A DNA stretch of 64,000 nt from Gulosibacter sp. 10 (GCF_900163695.1 NZ_FUIC01000017.1:51309-115308); one strand, 5' to 3'. Counted from the stretch's first letter, positions 42,543 to 51,481 are shown. Numbers and translations: made by a program. Notes: generated by a model not told the origin, from the letters alone.

Positions 42543-43991
42543 ATGTCGACAGACACCCCATCGAATGCCCCGCTCACCAGGGCGGGCGTGCTCAGCCGCA
42601 TCGACCGCTTCCCGAAGTGGGGGTTGAGCGCCACGTCCGTCCTCACGATCGGGCTCGGGATGCTCTTCGTGCAGTACGACATCTTCAACATCAATGTCTC
42701 GTTCGCGCAGACCTGCCTGCAGATCATCGAGGCGTGCGCCGCCTCGGGTCCGGACCAGTTCGTCGGGCTGCCGATCTTCGTGAGCCTGGTCGGCTACGCT
42801 GTGGGCGCGCTCACGCTCGGCCCGCTCTCGGACCGGTTCGGCCGCCACAGCATGCTCATCATCTCGATGCTGATCACGGGCGTCGGCTCGCTCTACTCGG
42901 TGCTCTCCCCCGACGAGTTCCACTTCGCCGCTTCCCGCTTCGTGACGGGCATCGGCGTGGGCGCCGACCTCGCCATCATCAACGTGTTCATCAACGAGAT
43001 CTCGCCGCGCCGCCTGCGGGGCCGGTACACGAGCACCATGTTCATCATGGCCGCGCTCGGCTCGGCGCTCGGCGTCTGGCTCGGCCTGCTGCTCACCACG
43101 CCGGCGACGCCGTGGCCGGACGGGCTGCCCTTCGCGGCCGCCTCCGAGTCCTTCGACTCCGGCTGGCGCTGGGTGTACGGCATCGGCGCGATCCTGGCGG
43201 TGTTCTCCCTGCTGCTGCGCGTGGCGCTGCCGGAGTCGCCGCGCTGGCTCGCCGACCGCGGCCGGCTCGAGGAGGCGGACCGCGTGATCGACCGCATGGA
43301 GGAGCGGGCCACCCGGCGGCTCCCGCTGCTGCCGGTCGACCCCGAGGCGATGGTCGAGCCCGCGAGCAACGCCGGCGTGCTCGCCGCGATCAAGGAGCTG
43401 TTCAGCTCGCGCAAGTACCTCGGGCGCCTCGCCACGCTGAGCGTGGCCTGGCTGCTCGCGTACGTCACCATCTACGGCTTCTCGGGCGCGTTCACCTCCG
43501 TGCTCGTCCGCCAGGGCTACACCATCGGCGAGGCCGGGATCTTCTCGGCCGTCGGGCTCATCGGCTTCATCGCCGCCGCGCTCGTCGCCCGCCAGGTCGT
43601 GGACCACCTCGAGCGCAAGTACTGGATGCTCATCGGCACCGTCATCACGATCATCGGCATCCTGCTCGTGGTCGCCGGCGGCTCCTCGCCGGTGGTCGTG
43701 TTCATCGGCGCGATCGTGCTGTTCTTCGGGCAGAACTTCTGGGTGCCCGCGCAGTACGCGCTCACCGCCGAGAGCTTCCCCACGCGCTCGCGCACCACGG
43801 CCTACGCGCTCGCCGACAGCATCGGCCACGCGGGCGCCGGGCTCGGCGTGTTCCTGCTCGTCCCGGTGCTCAGCCAGCTGTCGCTGCTGTGGACGATGCT
43901 GGGGCTCGTGGCCTTCCTGCTCGCCGCATCCTTCGTGAACTTCCTCGCGCCGTCCACGAAGAACAAGACCCTCGAGGAGATCTCCGCATGA
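42543..43991 (+). CDS. MFS transporter (sugar porter/AAHS-like)
   Basis: 482 residues with 12 predicted helices; ACAAAGGAG precedes the ATG. The loop GPLSDRFGRHSMLIISM and RFVTGIGVGADLAIINVFINEISPRRLRG are signature segments of the metabolite:proton symporter group; PESPRWLADRGRLEEAD lies in the mid loop. A periplasmic-side insertion (QTCLQIIEACAASGPDQ) contains two cysteines. It overlaps the amidase gene (ATGA), so it probably imports the amide or aromatic/organic acid that the amidase handles. Confidence 0.88.
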   Translation: MSTDTPSNAPLTRAGVLSRIDRFPKWGLSATSVLTIGLGMLFVQYDIFNINVSFAQTCLQIIEACAASGPDQFVGLPIFVSLVGYAVGALTLGPLSDRFGRHSMLIISMLITGVGSLYSVLSPDEFHFAASRFVTGIGVGADLAIINVFINEISPRRLRGRYTSTMFIMAALGSALGVWLGLLLTTPATPWPDGLPFAAASESFDSGWRWVYGIGAILAVFSLLLRVALPESPRWLADRGRLEEADRVIDRMEERATRRLPLLPVDPEAMVEPASNAGVLAAIKELFSSRKYLGRLATLSVAWLLAYVTIYGFSGAFTSVLVRQGYTIGEAGIFSAVGLIGFIAAALVARQVVDHLERKYWMLIGTVITIIGILLVVAGGSSPVVVFIGAIVLFFGQNFWVPAQYALTAESFPTRSRTTAYALADSIGHAGAGLGVFLLVPVLSQLSLLWTMLGLVAFLLAASFVNFLAPSTKNKTLEEISA

Positions 43992-45286
43992 CCGCCCGAC
44001 CCGACCAGGACGACGCGCCGGACGACCTCGGCGTCTTCACCGAACGCGCCGCATCCGCGGGCGGCAGCGCACCGGACGGCCGCGTCGCACGGGAACGGGG
44101 CGCGGATGCGCCGGCCGGCTTCGACCTCGCGGTGAAGGCGAACGTCGCCGTCGCCGGGTTCCGGCTCTCGGCCGGGTCGCGGGTGCTGGAGCGGCACGTG
44201 TCGCCGGCGGACTCGCCGGTCGTGGCCGCGCTCCGGGCGGGCGGCGGGCGGATCGTCGGCACGACGAACATGCACGAGCTCGCCTTCGGCATCACCTCGA
44301 ACAACGCCGCGTTCGGCCCGGTCCGGCTCCCGGGCCATCCGGATCGCTCGGCCGGCGGCTCCTCGGGCGGCAGCGCCGCGGCCGTGGCGGCCGGGCTCGT
44401 CGACCTCGCCGTCGGCACCGATACCGGCGGCTCCGTCTCGCTGCCCGCCGCGCTGTGCGGCGTCGTCGGCCTGCGCCCGAGCACCGGCCGCTGGCCCACC
44501 GCCGACAGCGTCGGGCTCTCGTGGACGCGCGACACCCTCGGCGTCTTCGCCCGGAGCGTGGCGGATGCGCGGCGCGCGGATGCGCTGGTCACGCACGAGA
44601 CCGATGCGCACCCCGCCGGTGCGATCCGGCTCGGGCTCCCGAAGCAGTACCTCGACGACCTCGACCCCCGCGTCGAGACGGCGCTGCGCGACGCGCTCGA
44701 CCGGCTCGAGGGCGCGGTCGAGCTGATCGAGGCGGACCTCGCGCCGGTGCTCGGGCTCACCGCGCCGGCCGAGATGCCGATCACGCTGTGGGAGTCGCGC
44801 CGCCTCCTCGGGCTGGCGGCCGCGACTGCCCTGGGAGAGGCTCCCGACGAGGCCTTCGAGCGGCTCGTGGCGGGCACGCTGAGCCCGGACGTCCGCGCGA
44901 TCCTCGAGGCGGAGCTCGCGGCGCCGACCTCGGGCGAGGTCTACGGGCGCTCGATCCGCGCGGTGATCGACGCGCGCCGGACGTATCACCGCCTCCTCGA
45001 CGAGCTCGGCGCGGACGCCCTGCTCTTCCCGAGCGCGCCCGCGCCCGCGCCGCTGATCGGCGAGGACGACACGGTGGAGCACCTGGGCCGGCGCGAGCCC
45101 GTGTTCGGGCTCTACACGAGCCGCCTCGGCAGCGGCACCGTGCTCGGCGCGCCGATGCTCACGCTGCCCGCGCCGGTGCCGGGCGGGGCGCTGCCCGTGG
45201 GCGTCACGCTGCAGGGCCGCAGGTTCCACGACCGGCGGCTGCTAGATATCGGCGAGGCGGTGGAGTCCGCGCTGGCCGCGGACTGA
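43988..45286 (+). CDS. amidase (amidase-signature family)
   Basis: 432 residues. The Ser-cisSer-Lys triad is visible: Lys50 in FDLAVKANVAVAG, the Ser of GGSSGGSAAAVAAG (125-129), and nucleophile Ser149 in GTDTGGSVSLPAALCG. Length and the compact C-terminus resemble indoleacetamide hydrolase and other small-amide hydrolases more than GatA. It should split a C-N amide to acid plus ammonia. Co-transcribed with the transporter upstream; controlled, by inference, by the divergent LuxR protein. A strong hairpin follows nine bases after the stop. Confidence 0.88.
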   Translation: MTARPDQDDAPDDLGVFTERAASAGGSAPDGRVARERGADAPAGFDLAVKANVAVAGFRLSAGSRVLERHVSPADSPVVAALRAGGGRIVGTTNMHELAFGITSNNAAFGPVRLPGHPDRSAGGSSGGSAAAVAAGLVDLAVGTDTGGSVSLPAALCGVVGLRPSTGRWPTADSVGLSWTRDTLGVFARSVADARRADALVTHETDAHPAGAIRLGLPKQYLDDLDPRVETALRDALDRLEGAVELIEADLAPVLGLTAPAEMPITLWESRRLLGLAAATALGEAPDEAFERLVAGTLSPDVRAILEAELAAPTSGEVYGRSIRAVIDARRTYHRLLDELGADALLFPSAPAPAPLIGEDDTVEHLGRREPVFGLYTSRLGSGTVLGAPMLTLPAPVPGGALPVGVTLQGRRFHDRRLLDIGEAVESALAAD

Positions 45287-45294
45287 TCGCGCGA

Positions 45295-45330
45295 AGGCGC
45301 CCGCCCCGGGTCTCCCCGGGGCGGGCGCCT
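45295..45330. terminator. bidirectional terminator hairpin
   Basis: Perfect 16-bp stem AGGCGCCCGCCCCGGG / CCCGGGGCGGGCGCCT with loop TCTC between the convergent amidase and the flavin-fold protein. Serves both directions by position. Confidence 0.8.
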
Positions 45331-45345
45331 CGTCGCCTTCCGCCG

Positions 45346-45831
45346 TTACAGCTCGGCGGTCGCCGTGGTGCCGGGGCCGTCGGTGCCCCGGATCTTGGCG
45401 GCCAGGATCTTCACGGCCGCGATCGCCTTGTTGCCCTCGACGCCCCAGAACTGGGCCGACTCGGGCGTGACCTTGAGGAGGCCGAGGTTCGGGTCGTCCT
45501 TGCCGCCGTCGAAGTACGAGGAGACCTGGCCGTCCCAGAGCTCCTCGACCTTGGCGCGGTCGTCCACGAAGTCGGCGGCGCCCGCGACCGAAAGCCACGA
45601 CCCGGTCTCCGCGAAGGCGAGGTTCACCTGCGGATTCTCCCGGATCGCATCCGCCTGATCGCCCTGCAGCCCGATGAAGAACCACGCGACGGCGTCGTCG
45701 TCGACCGCCTGCGCCGTCATCGGATGCGAGACGATCTTGCCCTCCTTCGTCGCGGTGGAGAGCATGAGGATCTGCTCGCCGCGCATGATCTCGAGGACCT
45801 GCTCCCTGCTCAACTCGTCCGTCGTACCCAT
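45346..45831 (-). CDS. pyridoxamine 5'-phosphate oxidase-fold (general stress protein 26-like) protein
   Basis: 161 residues. The split-barrel FMN fold is recognised from EIMRGEQILMLSTATKEGKIVSHPMTAQAVDDD, AWFFIGLQGDQADAI and VNLAFAETGSWLSVAGAA, with the end pattern FWGVEGNKAIAAVKI typical of GSP26-like members. These proteins bind FMN or F420; the substrate is unknown. Monocistronic between a bidirectional hairpin and the DinB gene (74 bases upstream). Confidence 0.87.
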   Translation of the reverse strand: MGTTDELSREQVLEIMRGEQILMLSTATKEGKIVSHPMTAQAVDDDAVAWFFIGLQGDQADAIRENPQVNLAFAETGSWLSVAGAADFVDDRAKVEELWDGQVSSYFDGGKDDPNLGLLKVTPESAQFWGVEGNKAIAAVKILAAKIRGTDGPGTTATAEL

Positions 45832-45905
45832 GAGGCCTCCCTACTCGTCGAAATTCCGCCGATCGTACGCACGCGGCCTGACCGGGCTCCCAGACGCCGC
45901 TCCGC

Positions 45906-46487
45906 TCAACCGTCGGCGGGGCGCTGGAGGTAGAGATCCCGCAGCAGGGCGATCTCGGCGAAGTGGTGGATGAGCTCGCGGTTGATGTGCAGCACGAGCG
46001 CCGACATGGGCCAGTCCGCGAAGTCTCCCTCGCCGCACGGCTTCGCGAGCCCCTCCTCGCCGAGCGAGGCGACGCCCTCCTGCCAGCGAGCCAGCTCCTC
46101 CTCCACCTGCTCGAGCGCCCGCTGCGCCGTCTCCGCGTATTCGAACGCGAAGTAGTCGGTCTGCTCGCGGCCGAAGTGCGTCGCGTTCCGCACCGCGAGG
46201 ATGCCCACGACGATGTGCCCGAGCCGCCAGGCGATGGTGGTGAACGGCGCGGGCACCGGCTCCGGCGCGGCGAACTCGATCTCGAGCGCGCCGGAGCCGC
46301 CGGTGATCGGCGCTCGGCTCGTGCCCCGGGGCCGCAGGCTCCAGCAGTCGGGCACCGGCTCCCAGAAGTACTCCTCGTCGGTGAGCCCGGCGAGCCGCCC
46401 GCGCAGCTGATGGGTCCAGTGCCAGTCGATCTGATCCCGGAGGATCTCGTTCCAGGAGTCGGGCCTGGGCCCGGTGCGCTCGTCCAT
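45906..46487 (-). CDS. DinB-superfamily protein
   Basis: 193 residues. Four-helix DinB_2 pattern: WNEILRDQIDWHWTHQLRGRLAGLTDEEYFWEPVPDCWSLR, ITTIAWRLGHIVVGILA and ALVLHINRELIHHFAEIALLRDLY, with three metal-type histidines (WTHQL, RLGHI, HHFAE). Related proteins are thiol S-transferases using mycothiol or bacillithiol, so a mycothiol-linked role is plausible but unproven. Confidence 0.85.
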   Translation of the reverse strand: MDERTGPRPDSWNEILRDQIDWHWTHQLRGRLAGLTDEEYFWEPVPDCWSLRPRGTSRAPITGGSGALEIEFAAPEPVPAPFTTIAWRLGHIVVGILAVRNATHFGREQTDYFAFEYAETAQRALEQVEEELARWQEGVASLGEEGLAKPCGEGDFADWPMSALVLHINRELIHHFAEIALLRDLYLQRPADG

Positions 46488-46747
46488 GAGTTCGCTCCGA
46501 TCGGGTCGGGACCGCCGGGTGCGGCCGTCGATCCCGAGCGTATCGGGATCGCGGCGGCCCCGCGGGTGAGCCGGCGGTGAATCCGCCCGCTCTCCGCTCA
46601 GATGGATGGCCGGGACGGTCGATCCGCCTACGGCCGTTCGGTCGCTTGCCTCGAGTCCTCCGGGGCGATGCCGTGCTTAGGCGCCGACTCGTGAACCTGC
46701 ATTCGATATATGCGGTCAGCACCGCTCACATGATCTCGGCTCACGCC
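46488..46747. other. 260-bp gap, nothing recognised
   Basis: Lies between the DinB gene start and the end of the toxin-like gene. I see no gene or hairpin of note. Base composition drops toward the toxin-antitoxin side, which is less GC-rich than the surroundings. Confidence 0.5.
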
Positions 46748-47116
46748 TCAACTCGGATCGTGGATGATGACGCCGGGCCGGTCGATCTCGACATAGCGGT
46801 AGTGCTCGATCGCTGCGACGAGCTCGGCATGATGCTGATCGAACAGCAAGAGCAGGTCGCGGGTCGAGATATTGCCGCACGTAACGTGCAGGAGCCGCTC
46901 GGGAGGTTTGCCCAGCAAGTGCGAAACGCGGAAATCCTCGTCTTTCGTCACGACGATCCGCTGCTCGCCGTCGGCGATTCGGGCGATCTCCGTATCCGCA
47001 AGCGTCGCACCGCCGGGATAGTCCTTGACATGCTTCGCCTCATGACCGCATCTCGTCAAATGGACGGCCAGCGTCCGAGGCAGCTGCTGGTCCACGAGGA
47101 ACCTGGTATTGCTCAT
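46748..47116 (-). CDS. DUF5615 PIN-like toxin of a DUF433 pair
   Basis: 122 residues from ATG 47116 (MSNTRFLVDQQLPRTLAVHL); longer upstream starts add an unlikely basic stretch. DUF5615/Mut7-C-like PIN fold acidic residues are present: VDQQLP near the start, then DTEIARIADGEQRIVVTKDEDF. Members are predicted nucleases paired with DUF433 antitoxins. Codon use is less GC-biased than in neighbouring genes, consistent with transfer. It lies 62 bases after the partner gene on the same strand. Confidence 0.82.
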   Translation of the reverse strand: MSNTRFLVDQQLPRTLAVHLTRCGHEAKHVKDYPGGATLADTEIARIADGEQRIVVTKDEDFRVSHLLGKPPERLLHVTCGNISTRDLLLLFDQHHAELVAAIEHYRYVEIDRPGVIIHDPS

Positions 47117-47178
47117 ACGAAGAACAGTGCGCGGCGCGCTTGCTGCCGATCGAGCACGCAATCGCCTGTATCCCGCAG

Positions 47179-47418
47179 TCAGGCGATACGACGCTGCATC
47201 CGCGCCGAGGAATCGAGGGCGGCATACTCCAGCGCGGCGAGGATATCGTCGTGCTCCAGCTCCTCATAGTCGGCGAGAATCTCGTCGTATCCCATGCCCG
47301 ATGCCAAGAGCTCCAGGACATCTTGCACACGGATGCGCATCCCGCGGATCGTAGGGGCGCCATGACAGATCAACGGGTCCACAGTGATCCGATCGAGGCG
47401 GCTGATGAAGGCGGGCAT
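47179..47418 (-). CDS. DUF433 antitoxin-like protein
   Basis: 79 residues. The DUF433 pattern ISRLDRITVDPLICHGAPTIRGMRIRVQDVLELLASGMGYDEILADY is complete and would form a small winged DNA-binding fold. It lies first in the pair, the usual order for antitoxin then toxin. The shared operon probably represses itself. Codon use resembles the toxin gene, not the flanks. Confidence 0.88.
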   Translation of the reverse strand: MPAFISRLDRITVDPLICHGAPTIRGMRIRVQDVLELLASGMGYDEILADYEELEHDDILAALEYAALDSSARMQRRIA

Positions 47419-47451
47419 ATGAGTATGCTACGGCGAAGCGCTTGCGCCCGT

Positions 47452-49044
47452 CTACGCCCCGAGCGTCCGCCGCTCCCGCGCCGAGAGCACCTGCTGGGCG
47501 GCGAGGTGGCCCGCGCCGCCGCTGAGCCCGCCGCCGGGGTGGGTGGACGCCCCGATGTGGAAGAGCGAGCCGATCGGCGTGGTGTGCGCGCCTGAGTCGG
47601 GCAGCGGACGCCAGAGCAGGTTCTGGTCGAGCTCCATCGAGCCACCGTAGGGGTCGCCGTGGACCGCGTTCGGGTTCGCCGCCGCGAGGTCCTCGGGCGT
47701 GATGACCGTGGTGTGCAGGATGCTCGAGCGCAGGCCCGGGGCGTGCTCCTCGACCCTGGCGAGCACGCGATCCACGTAGCGCCGCGTCGTCTCCGCGCTC
47801 CAAGTGCCGTCGACGGGGATCTCCCCGGCCCCGTCGGCGATCGGCCGCCACGGCACCTCCTGGAGCTGCAGCCACAGCGAGCCCTTGCCCTCCGGCACCC
47901 GGGACGGATCGAGCACATGCTGGCGCCCGACCACCACGGTCGGCTGGGCGGGAAGCTGCCCCGCATCCGCCTGCGCGCACGCGATGCCGGTGCTGCCCGA
48001 GCCGTCGCTGAGGTGCACCAGCGGCACGTCCCGGAACCGCTCGTCCGCCCACTCGAGGGGCGCGTCGAGCGCGAGGTGGAGCTGCATCGCGGCGCGGCCG
48101 GAGCGGAACCTGCGCGCCTGCTCCCGCACCCTCGCGGGCACGGGCGTGTCCTTGAGCAGAGTGCCGTAGAGCGCCTGCGGGGCGACGCTCGCGAGCACCG
48201 CGCGGCGGGCCTCGATCCAGCCGTGGTCGGTGAGCACGCCGTTCGCGTAGCGACCCTCGACCGTGATGCGCTCGGCGCGATGCCCGACGAGCACCTCGAC
48301 GCCGTGATCCTCGAGGAGCCGCTCGAAGGCCGCCACGAACCGCTTCGCGCCGCCCCGCACCACGGGGAGCCCGAAGCCGTGCATGGAGGCGGCGAGCACG
48401 GGGATCATCATGCCGCCCGTGGCGCTGTCGGGCGAGAGCCCGGCGTGCAGCAGCCAGGGCGCCCAGAGCCGGTCGGCCTCGGCGCCGAGGAAGCGGTCGC
48501 GGCCGAACGCCCGGCCGCTCATGAGCGAGTCCCGGGCGATGGCGAGCATGCCCTTGACCTTCTCGGTGCGGAGCGCGCCGAGCGCGAGCTTCGCGGCCGC
48601 CGGCGATCGCAGCTCCGAGCCGAGCAGGCCGAAGACGAGCCCGGCGCGCTCGTCCATCTGGGCGAGCATCGCGAGGTAGGCGTCGCGGTCCCGCGCATCG
48701 GCGAACTCCGCGGCGGTGCGCTCCGCATCCCGGTACGCGACCGCGGCGCCGCCGGCCGCGATGCTGCCGGTGAGGGCGCCGTCGGTGTTGGCGTATTCGA
48801 GGCCGCGCGCCTCGAGCTCCTCGCCGAGGACGGCGTAGGCGCCGCCGGAGACGAAGAGGGGATGCCAGGAGGAGTAGGTGTCGTGGGTGTAGCCGGGCAG
48901 CGTGAGCTCGCCGGAGTCGATGAAGCCCCCGAGCCGGTCGCTCTGCTCCACGAGCGCGACGTCGAGCCCGGCCATCCCGAGCTCGGCGGCCGCGACCATG
49001 CCGTTGATCCCCGCGCCGATCACGACCGCGTCGTAGGTCTTCAT
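47452..49044 (-). CDS. phytoene-dehydrogenase-like FAD oxidoreductase
   Basis: 530 residues from ATG 49044, with GGGGGAG upstream. FAD site DAVVIGAGINGMVAAAELGMAGLDVALVE and SDRLGGFIDSGEL at the start; the end has GSLFHIGASTHPGGGLSGGAGHLAAQQVL, the carotenoid-desaturase/PDSH-like C-terminal signature. No phytoene synthase or other carotenoid gene is adjacent, so the substrate is unclear; many actinobacterial homologues lie outside carotenoid clusters. Divergent from the ArsR gene with 178 bases between. Confidence 0.87.
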   Translation of the reverse strand: MKTYDAVVIGAGINGMVAAAELGMAGLDVALVEQSDRLGGFIDSGELTLPGYTHDTYSSWHPLFVSGGAYAVLGEELEARGLEYANTDGALTGSIAAGGAAVAYRDAERTAAEFADARDRDAYLAMLAQMDERAGLVFGLLGSELRSPAAAKLALGALRTEKVKGMLAIARDSLMSGRAFGRDRFLGAEADRLWAPWLLHAGLSPDSATGGMMIPVLAASMHGFGLPVVRGGAKRFVAAFERLLEDHGVEVLVGHRAERITVEGRYANGVLTDHGWIEARRAVLASVAPQALYGTLLKDTPVPARVREQARRFRSGRAAMQLHLALDAPLEWADERFRDVPLVHLSDGSGSTGIACAQADAGQLPAQPTVVVGRQHVLDPSRVPEGKGSLWLQLQEVPWRPIADGAGEIPVDGTWSAETTRRYVDRVLARVEEHAPGLRSSILHTTVITPEDLAAANPNAVHGDPYGGSMELDQNLLWRPLPDSGAHTTPIGSLFHIGASTHPGGGLSGGAGHLAAQQVLSARERRTLGA

Positions 49045-49185
49045 CCGCACTCCCCCTGCCTGCGCCCGGGCGGGCGCGCTCGCCGTCCCGTACGAGGATA
49101 CGGATGCGACCTGGCCGTCGCCGGGTCCGGGATCGGGTGCGGCTGGGCATCCGCTGGCAGATGCGCGCCGCATCCCGGTCGGGGG

Positions 49186-49234
49186 TTGACCGGGGCCGCC
49201 CCGCGGTCTAATGTACAACCAAATGGTTGTACAT
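49186..49234 (+). promoter_or_regulatory. promoter and palindromic operator of the ArsR-SRPBCC operon
   Basis: TTGACC (49186-49191), 17 bases, then TAATGT (49209-49214) gives a good promoter. The 24-bp palindrome ATGTACAACCA-AA-TGGTTGTACAT (49211-49234) overlaps the -10 box and the start codon. Bound repressor would block polymerase directly. Transcription would begin near 49221-49223, so the ArsR message is probably leaderless. Confidence 0.8.
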
Positions 49235-49564
49235 ACTGAGATCGAGCTGACCGACGACGAGGTCGACCGGATCTTCCGGGCCCTCGCCGACGCCACGCGC
49301 CGCGACATCCTCAGCCGAACCCTCGAGGACGAGGCAACGGTGTCGCAGCTCGCGGCGACCTACGACATGTCGTTCGCGGCCGTGCAGAAGCACGTCGCGG
49401 TACTCGAGCAGGCGGGACTCGTGACGAAGCGGACCGCCGGGAGGGAGCGTCGCGTGCGCGGGGAACCCGACACCATCCGGCGCGCACAGCGCCTCCTCAC
49501 CCGATACGAGCAGATCTGGCGGGGCCGCATCGCGCGCCTCGACGCGCTGCTCGCCGAAGACTGA
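49223..49564 (+). CDS. ArsR-family transcriptional repressor
   Basis: 113 residues from ATG 49223. An in-frame ATG at 49211 lies inside the -10 element and upstream of the expected transcript start, so 49223 is preferred. Winged helix: DRIFRALADATRRDILSRTL, then VSQLAATYDMSFAAVQKHVAVLEQAGLVTK. No metal-binding Cys motif (ELCVCDL type) is present; this matches the group that pairs with SRPBCC proteins rather than metal sensors. It likely represses itself and the next gene through the palindrome over its start. 37 bases to the next gene. Confidence 0.92.
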   Translation: MVVHTEIELTDDEVDRIFRALADATRRDILSRTLEDEATVSQLAATYDMSFAAVQKHVAVLEQAGLVTKRTAGRERRVRGEPDTIRRAQRLLTRYEQIWRGRIARLDALLAED

Positions 49565-49601
49565 CCCGGCGCATCCCGCGCCGCCGACCGAAAGGCACAT
49601 C

Positions 49602-50579
49602 ATGCCCATCACCTCCGTCGAGAAGGACCTCGACGCACTCACCATGACCATCGTCGCCGACTTCCCCGTCCCCGTCCGCCGGCTCTGGGACGCCTACGCC
49701 GACCCGCGCCAGATCGAGCGGTTCTGGGGCCCGCCGGAGTTCCCCGCGACGTTCCTGCGGCACGACATGCACGTCGGCGGCCGCTCGAAGTACCGGATGA
49801 CCGGGCCGGACGGCTCTCAGCACGGGGGCTTCTGGGAGTTCCTCGCCGTGGACGAGGGTCGCGGGTTCGAGGTGATCGACGGCTTCGCCGGACCCGACGG
49901 CGAGCCCAACACCGAGATGCCGACCATGCGCATGGTCTTCGCGTTCAGCGAGACCGAGCACGGCTCCCGCCTCACCACCACGACGTGGTTCGGCTCGCTC
50001 GAGCAGCTCGAGCAGCTGCTCGAGATGGGCATGGAGGAGGGCACCGTCGCGGCCATGTCGCAGATCGACGCCGTGCTCGAGGACCTCGCGTCCTTCGCCG
50101 CGGGCCGCGGCACCGAGGTGCAGCTCATCGACGACGACCGGGTGCGCATCAGCCGCGTCATCCGCGGGACCATCGACCAGGTCTGGCGCGCCCACCACGA
50201 TCCCGACCTGCTGCGCCGCTGGCAGCTCGGCCCCGACGGCTGGGTCATGCCCGTCTGCGAGGTCGCCGAGGCCGTGGGCGACACGTACCGCTACGAATGG
50301 GAGCAGGAGGGCGGCGACGGCTCCGAGCGGTTCGGGTTCACCGGCGAGCTGCTCGAGATCGACCCGCCGTACCGCGAGGTACTCACCGAGGCGATGATCG
50401 GCATGGACGGGCCCTCGATGCGGAACGAGATGACGCTCACCGCCGTCGACGGCGGCACGCTCATGGCGCTCCTCATCACCTACCCGGATGCGGACACCCG
50501 CGAGACGATCCTCGCCACCGGCATGGCCGACGGCATGGAGCAGAGCTACGCGCGGCTCGAGGAGGTGCTCGGGGCATAG
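49602..50579 (+). CDS. tandem SRPBCC (AHSA1-type) domain protein
   Basis: 325 residues, GAAAGG before the ATG. Two START-like AHSA1 domains in one chain: first at about 10-165 (TIVADFPVPVRRLWDAYADPRQIERFWGPPEFPATF), second at about 175-325 (RISRVIRGTIDQVWRAHHDPDLLRRWQLGPDGWVMP). They normally occur as separate proteins beside ArsR genes, so a fusion by duplication is likely. They bind hydrophobic small molecules; ligand unknown. Regulated with the ArsR gene upstream. Confidence 0.9.
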   Translation: MPITSVEKDLDALTMTIVADFPVPVRRLWDAYADPRQIERFWGPPEFPATFLRHDMHVGGRSKYRMTGPDGSQHGGFWEFLAVDEGRGFEVIDGFAGPDGEPNTEMPTMRMVFAFSETEHGSRLTTTTWFGSLEQLEQLLEMGMEEGTVAAMSQIDAVLEDLASFAAGRGTEVQLIDDDRVRISRVIRGTIDQVWRAHHDPDLLRRWQLGPDGWVMPVCEVAEAVGDTYRYEWEQEGGDGSERFGFTGELLEIDPPYREVLTEAMIGMDGPSMRNEMTLTAVDGGTLMALLITYPDADTRETILATGMADGMEQSYARLEEVLGA

Positions 50580-51031
50580 CGCACGGGCGGGCGCCGCGCC
50601 CGGTCCGCCGGATCCCTCCGACGGGCCGGGCGCGGTGCCGCGCGTTCGCGTCCCGGCGGGCTCGCGGGGGCCTCGCCCCCCTCGGCTGGTCCGCCCCGTC
50701 GAGAGTGTTTCGATGGGATGCATAGCCACGCCAGCGCACTATTCGCCTCGCCGCCGCTATGCGTCCCAGCCGCGTCCACTTCCCCGGCTCAACTACGGAT
50801 GGCACCCACCCTCATCCGTGCGCGCAACCGCATCCTCGCCTGCCCCTAGCCGGAGGTGTTCCCGCTCCTGCCGCTCGGGGAGCAAGAGCAGCGCCATCGC
50901 ACTATTCGACTCGGCACCGCTATACACCCCAGTCGCACCCACTTCCAGTCGCGCCGCTCCCGGACCTGGCAGTGCCCGGTCCGCATCCGCGTCCTCTCCC
51001 GGGACGACGCCAGCGGCTGACGGATGCGCTC
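50580..51031. other. 452-bp intergenic region with a diverged direct repeat
   Basis: No gene. A ~52-bp sequence starting CGCACTATTCG at 50735 recurs with several changes at 50898 (163 bp apart); both contain CACCGCTAT or GCCGCTAT and a CCACTTCC tail. Function unknown. Confidence 0.6.
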
Positions 51032-51481
51032 CTAGCCCTCCGGCTCGAAGAGCAGGAGCAGCGCATCCACCTCGAGGTCGCAGGAGAGGATGACCTCCCC
51101 CGCCTCGTCGATCGGCGCCTCCGCGAAGGCGAACATGGTCTGCGGGTCGCCGGGCGCTCCCAAGTCATCGGGTTCGGGGGTGTTGAGATCCTCGGAAGGA
51201 TCGTCAAGGCCGGCTCCGTCGATCGAGCAGTCGGCGGGCGACGCGGCGCCGACCTCGTCCCGGCGCGTCAGCAGCCAGAGCGTGCCCGCCTGTTGCGCCT
51301 CGACGACGGTATCCCCCTGCGGCTCGCCCGGGATCGAGGTCATCGAATCGAATCGTTCGACGACGTCACCGAGCGATGCGTCGTCCTCCGCCTCGGCCTC
51401 TCCCTGCGCGCAACCGGCGAGTCCGGCCGCGAGCGCGGCGCATGCGACGAGCGTGGTGATCCGGGCCGGCGCGTTCCTCAT
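51032..51481 (-). CDS. small lipoprotein of unknown function
   Basis: 149 residues, lipoprotein signal with lipobox LAGC (Cys about 24), then an acidic mature part with two further cysteines (ADCSID, LSCDLEV) that may pair. No family recognised. A separate small lipoprotein gene lies upstream on the same strand, 114 bases away. Confidence 0.75.
   Translation of the reverse strand: MRNAPARITTLVACAALAAGLAGCAQGEAEAEDDASLGDVVERFDSMTSIPGEPQGDTVVEAQQAGTLWLLTRRDEVGAASPADCSIDGAGLDDPSEDLNTPEPDDLGAPGDPQTMFAFAEAPIDEAGEVILSCDLEVDALLLLFEPEG

Noticed and set aside
47117..47161. Longer start for the DUF5615 protein
   Set aside because: Adds a basic, family-foreign stretch; the family starts at the MSNTRFLVDQQLP segment.
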